This document shows, piece after piece, positions 1 through 7,943 of a DNA stretch of 64,000 nucleotides. The position numbers and the translations under genes were made by a program. The DNA is from Chitinophaga silvisoli (GTDB lineage Bacteria; Bacteroidota; Bacteroidia; Chitinophagales; Chitinophagaceae), in contig NZ_QTJV01000019.1 in the NCBI RefSeq assembly GCF_003412465.1, positions 57,705 to 121,704 on the forward strand, in the 5' to 3' direction. The number at the start of each line of letters is the position of its first letter. Position 1 is the first letter of the stretch. Below the pieces are notes generated by a model. That model made no database searches. It had not been told where the DNA came from and saw only the letters and a list, made by a program, of their open reading frames with translations.

Positions 1-1
1 C

Positions 2-33
2 AAAAAGGAGATCAGGTTATTGATCTCCTTTTT
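2..33. terminator. Bidirectional intrinsic terminator
   Basis: A perfect 13-bp inverted repeat, with left arm AAAAAGGAGATCA, closes on the loop GGTTAT. The arms end in A and T runs, so the hairpin carries a U-tract in either direction. It lies 13 bp past the stop of the leftward gene that follows and would end that operon. It may also end a rightward gene lying outside the window. Confidence 0.8.
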
Positions 34-46
34 TAAATCTACTGGT

Positions 47-547
47 TTACTTTTTTGTGGGATCTATCATCCCCTGCTTTAATTTTATAACAATTATTGC
101 CGGCATCGGCTCTCTCTCCACACTTCCCTCCGCCTGCTTTACAATGTTTATCGAGTCAATACCATTCACCTCAATCCGTACATTCGTTGTGTCAGTGATG
201 TAATTATCATTGATCATATAGCGAACAGTATCCCCGGCACTTAGCTTTGTCCTGATTGCTCCTAACGAAGTCAGTGGATGATGGGCTTTTCTGGTGATAA
301 GGATCGCTGATTTGTTTGTACTGTATATTTCTGCATCCCTGCTTTTGACGGCTTTTATCTCAAGAATATTGTCTGATGCAAGGTATGTCTTCGACATATC
401 GATTTCAATACTATCCAGGTAGAATTTATCCATGGAAACAAAAAACGTGGGCGAAACATGGACTGTATCTGCCAGCTGTGCATATAGCGTCTTGCTCAAT
501 AACAGTATACCCAGGAGAAATGTAATTCGCATACTGAATAATTGCAT
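47..547 (-). CDS. Secreted hypothetical protein, possibly plug-like
   Basis: This 166-residue protein has a signal peptide of about 23 residues ending in LYAQ, so it is exported. The C-terminal part pairs a short segment with NDNYITDTTN and IEVNGIDSINIV and then a strand AIIVIKLKQG. That order resembles the plug domain of TonB-dependent receptors (a DG turn, then I.SI.VLK, then a final I.ITTKKG), but no barrel follows, so it may be a solitary plug-like domain; this is inference. It starts 10 bp after the MerR stop on the same strand and is probably co-transcribed with it. An internal Met (MRITFLL) five codons in is an alternative start. Function unknown. Confidence 0.7.
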   Translation of the reverse strand: MQLFSMRITFLLGILLLSKTLYAQLADTVHVSPTFFVSMDKFYLDSIEIDMSKTYLASDNILEIKAVKSRDAEIYSTNKSAILITRKAHHPLTSLGAIRTKLSAGDTVRYMINDNYITDTTNVRIEVNGIDSINIVKQAEGSVEREPMPAIIVIKLKQGMIDPTKK

Positions 548-557
548 TGTATTGTTA

Positions 558-917
558 TTACCTCGCGGCTATATTCTTAATACAAGTCATAATCTGTCGC
601 TTCATGGCCTTCAGCTCCTGGATCTTTTCCTCTATCTGCACCAATTTTAGCTCTAATACATCCATCTGTGCCTTCCTGCTAATCTTCTTTAAATACCAGG
701 CATCTATTACCTCCTTGATTTCACTCAACGTAAATCCAACTGCTTTCGCCATCTGGATAAATCTCAGTTTTTCTACCACATCATCTCCATAATACAGATA
801 GTTATTAGTAGTTACTCCCGGCTTCTTCTCCCCTTTTATAAGGCCTGACTTCTCATAAAAACGTATCGTAGCTATCGGTATGCCTGTCTCTTTTGAAAGT
901 TGATTGATCAGTTTCAT
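558..917 (-). CDS. MerR-family transcriptional regulator
   Basis: This 119-residue protein has the MerR plan: an N-terminal winged HTH (ISKETGIPIATIRFYEK-type helix and wing, residues 3-40, including the IRFYE and GLI signature) and a C-terminal coiled-coil dimerisation helix (about 80-118). Only one Cys lies near the C-terminus, so the metal-binding Cys pattern of CueR or MerR is absent. It diverges from an alpha/beta hydrolase, with a 26-bp dyad between them, and heads a two-gene leftward unit with a secreted protein. It probably controls the hydrolase and itself. The inducer cannot be deduced. Confidence 0.88.
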   Translation of the reverse strand: MKLINQLSKETGIPIATIRFYEKSGLIKGEKKPGVTTNNYLYYGDDVVEKLRFIQMAKAVGFTLSEIKEVIDAWYLKKISRKAQMDVLELKLVQIEEKIQELKAMKRQIMTCIKNIAAR

Positions 918-934
918 TATGAAAATAAATATAT

Positions 935-960
935 AAAGTATGTAGTATACTTCATACTTT
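935..960. promoter_or_regulatory. MerR operator dyad
   Basis: A 26-bp near-perfect palindrome has arms AAAGTATG and CATACTTT around a central AGTATACT, with one mismatched pair. It lies between the divergent MerR and hydrolase genes. Its right edge (TTT at 958-960) coincides with the expected -33 position of the hydrolase promoter. Operator function is inferred from position and symmetry. Confidence 0.7.
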
Positions 961-980
961 TCAATGCCAAATGTAATATT

Positions 981-988
981 TAAGTTTG
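981..988 (+). promoter_or_regulatory. -7 promoter element of the hydrolase gene
   Basis: TAAGTTTG is a perfect match to the Bacteroidota TAnnTTTG element, about 31 bp before the hydrolase ATG. No clear TTTG is present 17 bp upstream, and the MerR dyad occupies that space. This fits an activator-dependent promoter. Confidence 0.55.
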
Positions 989-1019
989 GCTTATAAAGAG
1001 AATTATCAAAACGGATGAT

Positions 1020-1892
1020 ATGGATTTAGTAGAAAATTTACCAGGATTTACGAGCAATTATATTCATACTAACGGGATTCGTTTACATTATATCGCAGGC
1101 GGACAGGGTGAGCCATTCATCCTGATTCCAGGATGGCCTGAAACCTGGTGGGCCTATCATAAAGTGATGCCGCTGCTGTCATCGCAATATAGGGTAATCG
1201 CTGTGGATATACGTGGAATGGGTAATTCAGAGAAGCCATCAGGTGGTTATGATAAGAAAAACATGGCAAAGGATCTTTATGGTTTAGTGCAAAACTTGAA
1301 CCTTGGTAAAGTAAAAATCTGTGGGCATGATATCGGTGCGCATGTTGCATTTAGCTTTGCTGCGAATTATCCTGAACTGACTGAAAAATTGATCATGCTG
1401 GATACGCCTCATCCGGATGAAAGCATGTACCAGTTACCTATGTTGCCGATTCCTGGTTTGGATTATACTTATCCCTGGTGGCTGGCATTTAACCAGGTCA
1501 AAGCGCTGCCGGAGGTATTATTAGGGGGAAGAATGCACCTGGTGATTGACTGGATTTTTAAATCACTGCTGAAGAATCCTGATAGCGTTAGCGAATTTGA
1601 TAGAACTGTATATAGTCAGGCTTATGACAGTGCAGATGGTATCCGTGCATCTAATGCCTGGTACCAGTCATTTACACAGGATATACAGGATATGAAATTA
1701 TACGAACAGATCCATCTTCCTGTGTTGGGCATTGCGGGTGCCGGCAGTTATGAAATGCTGAAAGCTGCTCTGACAAAATCAGCAAAGCATGTAAGCATGG
1801 AAAAGGTGGATGATAGCGGACATTTTATCCTTGCCGAAAAACCGGTGGAGGTGGCAGAAATGATGATGCGGTTTTTGGAGAGGGAGGCCTGA
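1020..1892 (+). CDS. Alpha/beta hydrolase, epoxide hydrolase/dehalogenase-like
   Basis: This 290-residue cytosolic alpha/beta hydrolase has an oxyanion loop PGWPETWW (about 37-44). Its nucleophile elbow is GHDIGA, with Asp104 as nucleophile, and the catalytic His is in SGHF (His268). An Asp nucleophile is typical of epoxide hydrolases and haloalkane dehalogenases rather than of Ser esterases. The strand-4 motif VDIRGMGNS also fits. The gene diverges from MerR across a 26-bp dyad, which suggests induction by a small molecule. It resembles the hydrolase at 34612-35463 along its length (for example AFNQVKALPEVLL against AFHQVQDLPELLI). The substrate cannot be named. Confidence 0.85.
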   Translation: MDLVENLPGFTSNYIHTNGIRLHYIAGGQGEPFILIPGWPETWWAYHKVMPLLSSQYRVIAVDIRGMGNSEKPSGGYDKKNMAKDLYGLVQNLNLGKVKICGHDIGAHVAFSFAANYPELTEKLIMLDTPHPDESMYQLPMLPIPGLDYTYPWWLAFNQVKALPEVLLGGRMHLVIDWIFKSLLKNPDSVSEFDRTVYSQAYDSADGIRASNAWYQSFTQDIQDMKLYEQIHLPVLGIAGAGSYEMLKAALTKSAKHVSMEKVDDSGHFILAEKPVEVAEMMMRFLEREA

Positions 1893-1955
1893 TAATGCTG
1901 CCCGTCAATTCACCCGATTTCGTTAAATTTGATACATACTAATTAATTCAATGCA

Positions 1956-2699
1956 ATGGCAAATTGGGCATTCGAAATAGATATAGCTGACAATTTCATT
2001 GTTGGGTTAACAGAGACACTGGTAGATAAAGGGTTTAGAATCTGGTGTTTCTACAATGACGGTCAACCCCTGTATGTATTTAGTTCTGCGTATTTGTCGG
2101 CCACACCGGATTCTCAGGCGTATGAACAGGCCCGTCAGTTAGTGAAGTTTATTGATGGCGTGTCGTACCTGTTGTTTGAAGATAAAGACAAGGTCAACAA
2201 AATTACTTTAACGGCGGTGATTGATGTGAATACATTTAGAATGGCCACTGTGCAGCGGGCCGGGGATGTCCAGGCTGAGATTGATTTTTCTGTCTACCGG
2301 CCACTTATTGAGGAAGATGAACATCCGGCGGCACATTTGCTGAAGCTGGTACCTGGAGATGTGTTTATAAAAGACCTTTTATTAGCACTTAGTCAGGGAA
2401 TGGACTATAAAAGTTTGCAAAAGGCCTATCATCATATCACTGCATTTCTGACTGAAAAGGGAGATGATTTGATCTTGTCGGGTTTTTCAACAACAATATT
2501 GGAGCGTTTTTCGCAGACTGTCGCCGCCCGTAAAAGCAGGGAGTATGAGGATGCAATGCCTTTAAAAGAAGCGCAGGAATTGGTATCTGAATTAGCGCTT
2601 ATGGTACTGGCGAGATATTACCGCATCAATCTGAAACCTTTTATTATTAAAGAGCGGAGTGGCGTGAGTGATGATTGGTATGATACTTTATATGATTGA
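1956..2699 (+). CDS. Conserved hypothetical cytosolic protein
   Basis: I do not recognise this 247-residue protein. It has no signal peptide or membrane segment. The N-terminal half is beta-rich (strands around 1-110, with acidic turns such as FEDKDKVNK), and the C-terminal half is helical (about 130-225), ending in an acidic tail, DDWYDTLYD. A second ATG five bases upstream is out of frame. It stands alone after the MerR-controlled hydrolase and its 3' end abuts a MITE-like element. Codon use looks like that of its neighbours. Function unknown. Confidence 0.65.
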   Translation: MANWAFEIDIADNFIVGLTETLVDKGFRIWCFYNDGQPLYVFSSAYLSATPDSQAYEQARQLVKFIDGVSYLLFEDKDKVNKITLTAVIDVNTFRMATVQRAGDVQAEIDFSVYRPLIEEDEHPAAHLLKLVPGDVFIKDLLLALSQGMDYKSLQKAYHHITAFLTEKGDDLILSGFSTTILERFSQTVAARKSREYEDAMPLKEAQELVSELALMVLARYYRINLKPFIIKERSGVSDDWYDTLYD

Positions 2700-2710
2700 A
2701 ATGTTTATAG

Positions 2711-2823
2711 AAAGAGGTTGTATCAAAAGTAACATTTCCCGGAATTAATCCGGAGACATGATGATGGGAATTTTTTTTTAATGAATTCTCAGGCCCTCAA
2801 ATTACTTTTTATACCACCTCTTT
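2711..2823. repeat. MITE-like element, copy 1
   Basis: This 113-bp element is bounded by 22-bp inverted repeats (left arm starting AAAGAGGTTGTATCAAAAG, right arm its complement with 2 mismatches). Inside are a CCGGAATTAATCCGG hairpin and a TGATGG block. The same order occurs at 6341-6454 and, inverted, at 50509-50597. It fills the gap between two convergent genes and ends 5 bp before the stop of the next one, so it may also act as a transcription end. Confidence 0.8.
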
Positions 2824-2828
2824 TATTA

Positions 2829-3686
2829 TTAAGATGGCAAGCCTTCCAGGAATTCAAAAATATCCTTCCCTATCTCCAGCGCATGTGTCTCCAGGGCAAA
2901 GTGTCCTGTGTCATAGAATTTTACTGTTGCATTTGGATTATCCCGTTTATAGGCCTCTGCTCCTGGTGGCAGGAAATAAGGATCTCTATTGCCCCATACT
3001 GCCAGCATGGGTGGCTGGAATTGTCTAAAATACGCCTGGAATTGTGGATAGCGCAATACATTGTTCTTATAGTCTTTTACCAGGTCAAGCTGTATTTCTA
3101 TATTACCTGGCCTGTCCAGGAAATACTGATCCAGTGTATAGGTTTCCGGTGCTATCAAGGTTGGATCTGCTACACCTTCATGATACTGGAACCAGGTCGC
3201 CTGCTGGGAAACAAAACCTTTCAATGCTGTTCTGTTAGCCTCGGAACTATCTTCCCAGTACCTGCGGATAGGATCCCATTCCTTACTCAATCCCTCTTCA
3301 TATGCATTTCCATTCTGGGAAATGATGCCGGTGATTTTTTCAGGGTTAGCCAATGCCAGCCGGAATCCCGTAGGCGCACCATAGTCAAATACATACAAGG
3401 CAAAGCGCTTTAAATTCAAGTGATCGATAAAATCCTGCATCACGGCTGCCAGGTGATCGAATGTATAAGCAAACGCCTTGTGATCTGGTGCATCAGAATA
3501 TCCAAATCCAGGCAGGTCCGGTGCTATTACATGGAACTTTGTACTGAGCATAGGAATGAGGTTCCTGAACATGTGAGAGGAGGTGGGGTAACCATGGAGC
3601 AGGAGAATGACAGGTGCATCTTTAGGACCTGCCTCGCGGTAAAAAATGTTCAGCTCTTTTACCTTTATTTTTTGATAGTAAGTCAT
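2829..3686 (-). CDS. Alpha/beta hydrolase, haloalkane dehalogenase-like
   Basis: This 285-residue protein has an alpha/beta-hydrolase core: oxyanion motif HGYPTSS (31-37), strand motif PDLPGFGYS (56-64) and nucleophile elbow VFDYGAP with Asp101. The catalytic His is in TGHFALE near residue 260. The usual GHDWG elbow is replaced by VFDYG, keeping the Asp. I chose the ATG at 3686 because the longer reading starts at TTG with no family support. It diverges from a LysR regulator across 10-bp direct repeats, so LysR control is likely. Substrate unknown; an epoxide or haloalkane is possible from the Asp nucleophile. Confidence 0.85.
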   Translation of the reverse strand: MTYYQKIKVKELNIFYREAGPKDAPVILLLHGYPTSSHMFRNLIPMLSTKFHVIAPDLPGFGYSDAPDHKAFAYTFDHLAAVMQDFIDHLNLKRFALYVFDYGAPTGFRLALANPEKITGIISQNGNAYEEGLSKEWDPIRRYWEDSSEANRTALKGFVSQQATWFQYHEGVADPTLIAPETYTLDQYFLDRPGNIEIQLDLVKDYKNNVLRYPQFQAYFRQFQPPMLAVWGNRDPYFLPPGAEAYKRDNPNATVKFYDTGHFALETHALEIGKDIFEFLEGLPS

Positions 3687-3743
3687 GTGCTTATTCTTTT
3701 GTGATCTCAAAACTACAGCGTAGCTTTAATCTCTAAAAACGAA

Positions 3744-3775
3744 TAATAGTGATTTTAATAATCATTAATAGTGAT
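3744..3775. promoter_or_regulatory. Direct repeats, likely LysR operator
   Basis: TAATAGTGAT occurs at 3744-3753 and again at 3766-3775, exactly 22 bp apart (two helical turns), with an inverted copy of its core (ATCATTA) between them. It sits directly before the LysR start, in the divergent gap with the hydrolase. Operator function is inferred. Confidence 0.5.
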
Positions 3776-3777
3776 AG

Positions 3778-4644
3778 ATGATAAACCTTAATGACCTTAA
3801 ATTATTTGAGGCTGTAGCGCAGTATGGCAGCTTTACCAAAGCCGCTGAAGCTATGTTTACAGTGCAATCCAACGTGACAGCACGGATCAGGAACCTGGAA
3901 GAGGAGTTTGGGAATACCCTGTTTACCCGTACTTCCCGGAAAGTGGAGCTTACACCTGCAGGAGAAACTTTCCTGACCTATAGCCGGCAGATCGGGAAGT
4001 TGTTGGATAAAGCCAGGGAGGCACTGGATCCGGATGGAGATGTTACAGGACATCTGGAGATAGGTTGTATCGAGACGACGATGGCATTGAGTGCGCCGTC
4101 TATTATAAAGCGGTTCTCTGCTTTGTATCCAAAGATTGACCTTGTATTTAAATCAGCTATGGTCAATGCGCTGATTGCCGATGTCGTGGAGCAGCGGCTT
4201 GATGCGGCTTTTGTATCGGGGCCGGTAAGTGTAAATGGATTGAAGCAGGTGAAGCTGAAAGAAGAACAATTGGTCTTAATCGCATCTTCTGATGTGAAAC
4301 AGCTGAATGATATCCTGACGATGGAACAGATCAGGTTGATTGTATTTGATCAGGGATGCATATTCAGGGCAAGGTTGGAAGCATGGTTGTCAGGAAAGGG
4401 AATTGTACAATACCAAAGTACAACGCTGAATTCTATTGAAGGCATTATCAATTTCGTGGAGGCGGGATTGGGCATAAGTATTCTTCCTAAAGATGTGATT
4501 GACCGGTATTATAGTAAACGGGCAATCCATTATTTTCCTTTGAACAAAGAGTTAGCAACGATGGTTACTTTGTTGATTTACCGGGAAGATGCTTTGATGT
4601 CGCAGGCGTTGAAGGTGTTTATTGAGGAACATAAGGTAAAGTAA
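3778..4644 (+). CDS. LysR-family transcriptional regulator
   Basis: This 288-residue protein has the LysR plan: an N-terminal winged HTH (residues 1-62, with FEAVAQYGSFTKAAEAMF and the recognition segment VQSNVTARIRNLEEEFG), a linker helix (65-88) and a periplasmic-binding-protein-like effector domain (about 90-288). Its length is normal for the family. It diverges from the dehalogenase-like hydrolase, the classical arrangement for a LysR activator and its target. The ligand is unknown. The repeats just upstream of the start suggest autoregulation. Confidence 0.92.
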   Translation: MINLNDLKLFEAVAQYGSFTKAAEAMFTVQSNVTARIRNLEEEFGNTLFTRTSRKVELTPAGETFLTYSRQIGKLLDKAREALDPDGDVTGHLEIGCIETTMALSAPSIIKRFSALYPKIDLVFKSAMVNALIADVVEQRLDAAFVSGPVSVNGLKQVKLKEEQLVLIASSDVKQLNDILTMEQIRLIVFDQGCIFRARLEAWLSGKGIVQYQSTTLNSIEGIINFVEAGLGISILPKDVIDRYYSKRAIHYFPLNKELATMVTLLIYREDALMSQALKVFIEEHKVK

Positions 4645-4684
4645 ACCTGCTATTGGAGCAATATGGCAATTTTGCCTAAAATTA

Positions 4685-4699
4685 CACAACCGGTTGCGT
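4685..4699. promoter_or_regulatory. Palindrome of LacI-operator type upstream of GH31 gene
   Basis: The perfect 10-bp palindrome CAACCGGTTG (4687-4696) lies about 55 bp before the GH31 start. A central CG flanked by AAC/GTT is typical of LacI-family operators, which often control glycosidase genes. No lacI-like gene is present in this window, so a regulator would have to be elsewhere. Function is inferred. Confidence 0.4.
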
Positions 4700-4750
4700 A
4701 GTAACACTCTCCCCAATTAAGGTTATTTTAGAAAGTAAAACAACCAAATC

Positions 4751-6322
4751 ATGCCCTTGGGAAAAGTTATTTCAACCATTCTAATCGCTACCATCTGTAA
4801 TTGCTCGTACGCACAAACGAAAACTATTCAAATTAAAAAAGGAGAAAGCTGGTACGGTGGTGCTGTGACCGAAGGGCAGCAGATGCCGCTCAAAGACGGG
4901 TATTCATTTAATCTCTTTGCCAATACTGGTGGCAACCAGGCGGCTCCGCTCTTACTTTCTACCAGTGGCAGGTATATCTGGAGTGATGAACCTTTCAAAT
5001 TCTCCGTTCATGGCGATGCACTGGAAATTTCAAATGCCACTGCGCCTGTTGAGCTGGATTCCCTCGGGCATAATTTAAAAGATGCTTTTACCAATGCAGC
5101 AAAGAAACATTTTCCCGCAAAGGGAAAATTGCCGGATACCTTACTCATTGCCAAACCCCAGTATAATACCTGGATTGAACTGGTATACAATCAAAACCAG
5201 ACAGACATCCTTAAATATGCAAATGCTATTCTTAGCAATGGTTTCCCAGCCGGTGTGCTGATGATTGATGATAACTGGGCAGATTATTACGGCAGATTCG
5301 ATTTTAGAAAAGACAGGTTTGAAAATGCGACCGCGATGGTAGATAGTCTGCATAAGATGGGTTTTAAAGTAATGCTGTGGATAAGTCCTTTTATATCTCC
5401 TGATACGGAAGTGTTCAGAGACCTGTTGAGCAAGAAACTCCTGCTAATGAAGGATAGTATTAATCCTGCTATCTTAACCTGGTGGAATGGATATAGTGCG
5501 GTGATGGATTTTACAAATCCTGCAGCAAAGGAGTGGTTCACCGGCAGACTTGACTATATGGTGCACACCTATCACCTGGATGGTTTTAAACTGGATGCCG
5601 GTGATGCTGATTTTTATCCTGCTGATGCGATCTCTTATGCAAAGGCGACTCCCAATGATCATAGTCGCTTATGGGGTGAGATTGGCTTGCACTATGCGTT
5701 GAATGAATATCGTGCAATGTGGAAGATGGCAGGTGAACCGCTTGTGCAGCGTTTGAGAGATAAGCAGCATACCTGGGTAGATCTGCAAAAACTGATTCCT
5801 CATATTACGCTGGCTGGTTTGCTGGGATATAATTTCACTTGTCCTGATATGATTGGTGGCGGGGAATATGGTTCTTTTATAGGGAGGGATAAATTGGATG
5901 AGGAGTTAGTAGTGCGATCAGCGCAGTGTTCTGCTTTGATGCCGATGATGCAGTTTTCAGTAGCGCCATGGCGCGTGTTGAGTAAAGAGCATTTCGCGAT
6001 TGTGAAGCAGACTGTAGCGATCAGGGAAAAATATACCCCTTATATCCTGCAGCTTGCTAAAGCGTCTGCGACTAGCGGGGCACCGATTGTGCGAAGCATG
6101 GAATATGAATTTCCCGGCCAGGGTTTTGTAGATGTAAAGAGCCAGTTTATGCTGGGAGATAAATACCTTGTAGCCCCTGTAATGGCGAAGGATGGTACGC
6201 AAACTGTGGTGCTGCCGAAAGGAACATGGAAAAGTGATAAGGGAGAGATTGTGAAAGGGCCGAAGACAATTACGCAGACAGTACCGTTGGATAGATTGCC
6301 GGTGTATGAACTGGTGAGATAA
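4751..6322 (+). CDS. Secreted glycoside hydrolase family 31
   Basis: This 523-residue protein has a signal peptide (1-21, ending SYAQ) and is exported to the periplasm or beyond. The GH31 barrel is recognised from the strand motif GVLMIDDNWADYYG (about 175-188), then KVMLWISPF. The nucleophile Asp282 is in DGFKLDAGD, and the likely acid/base Asp366 is in CPDMIGGG. A short beta-domain precedes the barrel and another follows it. GH31 enzymes act on alpha-linked hexosides (alpha-glucosidase, alpha-xylosidase, alpha-galactosidase, sulfoquinovosidase), and the motif set does not decide which. It is smaller than typical GH31 enzymes and recalls MYORG-like members. It stands alone after a LacI-type palindrome and ends at a MITE-like element. 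Confidence 0.88.
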   Translation: MPLGKVISTILIATICNCSYAQTKTIQIKKGESWYGGAVTEGQQMPLKDGYSFNLFANTGGNQAAPLLLSTSGRYIWSDEPFKFSVHGDALEISNATAPVELDSLGHNLKDAFTNAAKKHFPAKGKLPDTLLIAKPQYNTWIELVYNQNQTDILKYANAILSNGFPAGVLMIDDNWADYYGRFDFRKDRFENATAMVDSLHKMGFKVMLWISPFISPDTEVFRDLLSKKLLLMKDSINPAILTWWNGYSAVMDFTNPAAKEWFTGRLDYMVHTYHLDGFKLDAGDADFYPADAISYAKATPNDHSRLWGEIGLHYALNEYRAMWKMAGEPLVQRLRDKQHTWVDLQKLIPHITLAGLLGYNFTCPDMIGGGEYGSFIGRDKLDEELVVRSAQCSALMPMMQFSVAPWRVLSKEHFAIVKQTVAIREKYTPYILQLAKASATSGAPIVRSMEYEFPGQGFVDVKSQFMLGDKYLVAPVMAKDGTQTVVLPKGTWKSDKGEIVKGPKTITQTVPLDRLPVYELVR

Positions 6323-6340
6323 TGTTGAGAGAATAATTAG

Positions 6341-6454
6341 AATGAGGTTGAATCAAAAGTAATATTTCCGGGATTTAATCCGGATTTCTGATGGAGAGAA
6401 TTTTCTTTTATTGAATTTTAAATGCCATCATATTACTGTTGATTCAACCTCATT
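6341..6454. repeat. MITE-like element, copy 2
   Basis: This 114-bp element has 22-bp terminal inverted repeats (left arm AATGAGGTTGAATCAAAAG onward, right arm its complement with one mismatch). The interior carries CCGGGATTTAATCCGG and CTGATGGAGAGAATTT, matching the other two copies. It fills the gap between convergent genes and reaches to 5 bp from the stop of the nitroreductase. Confidence 0.85.
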
Positions 6455-6458
6455 TTAT

Positions 6459-7157
6459 CTATTTCGTAATGATATCTTCCAGATTTAATGTTACTGGAGT
6501 ACCATCTGTCTCTGCAGCATCAGCAATTGTCATTTCAGTGATGAAAGCCTCTTTAGGCGTACGAACTTTTTTCATATTCACCAGCCAGTCGTTTGCTTCT
6601 TCTCTATACCCCAAAGGAAGGATCACTGTGCTTTTGTAACCTGTACCTTTTAATTTCAGGAGTTCATCCAATTGCTCAGGTACGAAACCTTCCATAGGTG
6701 TGGCATCTACCTTTTGCTCTGCTGCGGCCGCAATTGCCATGGCAAAAGAGATGTAGCTCTGTTTAGCTGCGTGATGAGCCTGCCATTCCTTTCCTTTGGT
6801 TTCATACAGGTTCAGGATCAGGCTCTTATAGCTATCCATAGTGTTGTGTGGTAATCCACGCTCATCCATCATAGCATTGAATACAGTGCTGATTCTTGTA
6901 TCGCTATATCCATCCCAGGCTACCCATACCAGCAGGTGGGAGCAATCGGTAATCTGGCTCTGACTGTAAGCGATACCTTTTATTTTCTCAAGTAATGCCT
7001 TGTCGGAAATAACGATGATTTTATATTGCTGTAAGCCGGAAGAGGATGGTGCCAGTCGGGCCGCTTCCAGGATGTAATCTAATTTTTCCTGAGGTACTTT
7101 CGCACCATTCATCTTTTTGGTAGCATAGCGCCACTTTAAATCTTCAAGTAAACTCAT
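6459..7157 (-). CDS. Nitroreductase-family NAD(P)H oxidoreductase
   Basis: This 232-residue FMN-dependent nitroreductase has the N-terminal RYATKKMNG segment (FMN phosphate contact), AARLAPSSSGLQQYKI (31-46, the typical A.R.APS..N.QPW region) and the C-terminal GYKSTVILPLGYRE motif (flavin/NAD(P)H loop). It is most like NfsB or DrgA types, which reduce nitroaromatics and quinones. A tail of about 25 residues after KTPKEAF-like sequence extends beyond the usual end. It diverges from an HxlR regulator. A perfect TAnnTTTG element lies 18 bp before the ATG. Cytosolic; the physiological substrate is unknown. Confidence 0.88.
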   Translation of the reverse strand: MSLLEDLKWRYATKKMNGAKVPQEKLDYILEAARLAPSSSGLQQYKIIVISDKALLEKIKGIAYSQSQITDCSHLLVWVAWDGYSDTRISTVFNAMMDERGLPHNTMDSYKSLILNLYETKGKEWQAHHAAKQSYISFAMAIAAAAEQKVDATPMEGFVPEQLDELLKLKGTGYKSTVILPLGYREEANDWLVNMKKVRTPKEAFITEMTIADAAETDGTPVTLNLEDIITK

Positions 7158-7174
7158 ATTAGTCCAATTTTTAA

Positions 7175-7182
7175 CAAATTTA
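7175..7182 (-). promoter_or_regulatory. -7 promoter element of the nitroreductase gene
   Basis: On the minus strand TAAATTTG matches TAnnTTTG exactly, 17 bp before the nitroreductase ATG. Next to it lies the divergent gap with the HxlR gene, which holds two AAGTAAC copies (near 7199 and 7255) that could be regulator sites. Confidence 0.5.
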
Positions 7183-7275
7183 AATTCACTTGAGGTAATT
7201 AAGTAACTTTAGGGGGCTTATTGGTGGTGACATTAGGAGCACCAGGTGACAAAAAAGTAACCAAATTATTAGCAT

Positions 7276-7677
7276 ATGGCAAACGAGCATTCAGCATATC
7301 CGACATTCAGTGAGTGTATGAAAAGAGTGCGTGCAATTGAAGATACGCTTTACATATTAGGAGGAAAATGGAAGGTGATTATCATTGCGCATCTTTGTTT
7401 TAAACCGATGCGTTATTCAGAGTTATTAAAGGATCTGAATGGGATCGCCGGAAAGGTGTTGAGCCGGGAGCTGAAGGACCTGGAGTTGAATGGTCTGGTG
7501 ATCAGAGAGGTGTCTGAGGGGCAGCCGGTGACGGTGACTTATAAGTTATCACAGTATGGGAAGAGGCTGAAGGAGCTGACGGATAGCCTGGCGGATTGGG
7601 GGCTACAGCATAGGGAAAGGATTTTTAATGCAGAGAAATTTGAACGTCCGGTAGAAGCGGAGTTGCCTGCCAGATAA
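7276..7677 (+). CDS. HxlR-family transcriptional regulator
   Basis: This 133-residue winged-HTH regulator carries the HxlR signature: YILGGKWKVIIIAHL (about 27-41), MRYSELLKDLNGIAGKVLSRELKDLELNGLV (49-79) and a wing, TYKLSQYGK. The usual N-terminal CP..... redox Cys is replaced by SECMKRVRAIE, so one Cys is kept. It diverges from the nitroreductase, a pairing often seen for HxlR regulators that respond to quinone or aldehyde stress. It probably represses or activates that gene and itself. Confidence 0.9.
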   Translation: MANEHSAYPTFSECMKRVRAIEDTLYILGGKWKVIIIAHLCFKPMRYSELLKDLNGIAGKVLSRELKDLELNGLVIREVSEGQPVTVTYKLSQYGKRLKELTDSLADWGLQHRERIFNAEKFERPVEAELPAR

Positions 7678-7701
7678 TGCCTTGCTGCCATCCTTTGCCA
7701 A

Positions 7702-7813
7702 TGAAACCCCGGAAAGGGTTAATCATTTTTTATTTAAGATATAGCACCCCTACTTCTGAAACCCTGGGAAAGGGCTAATCATCTTTCTATTTAAGATATA
7801 TCACTCCTACTTC
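7702..7813. repeat. Two-copy tandem repeat of 55/57 bp
   Basis: Copy 1 (7702-7756) and copy 2 (7757-7813) share TGAAACCC, AAAGGG, TAATCAT, TATTTAAGATATA and CCTACTTC in order, with a few substitutions and a 2-bp length difference. Downstream, ATGATTAGCC (7820-7829) is an inverted copy of GGCTAATCAT in copy 2. It lies in the gap between HxlR and the SRPBCC gene. No coding potential seen; role unknown. Confidence 0.75.
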
Positions 7814-7915
7814 CAGACTATGATTAGCCTGATATAACTTATCATATAATATTGCATCCGTCATAGTACCTGCATGGTGCTGAAAAATAATTGTGATTAT
7901 TATAAGTGTACTTAT

Positions 7916-7923
7916 TATATTTG
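7916..7923 (+). promoter_or_regulatory. -7 promoter element of SRPBCC-marR unit
   Basis: TATATTTG matches TAnnTTTG exactly and lies 20 bp before the ATG at 7944. It sits inside the longer GTG-started reading of the next gene, which argues against that longer start. Confidence 0.5.
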
Positions 7924-7943
7924 CAATTATTAAACTAATAGTC

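Noticed and set aside
2781..3413. 210-codon frame on the plus strand
   Set aside because: It is antisense to the dehalogenase-like gene, whose family motifs are clear; it starts inside the MITE-like element.
7893..7943. GTG start of the SRPBCC gene adding a hydrophobic segment
   Set aside because: A perfect promoter -7 element (7916-7923) lies within this part.
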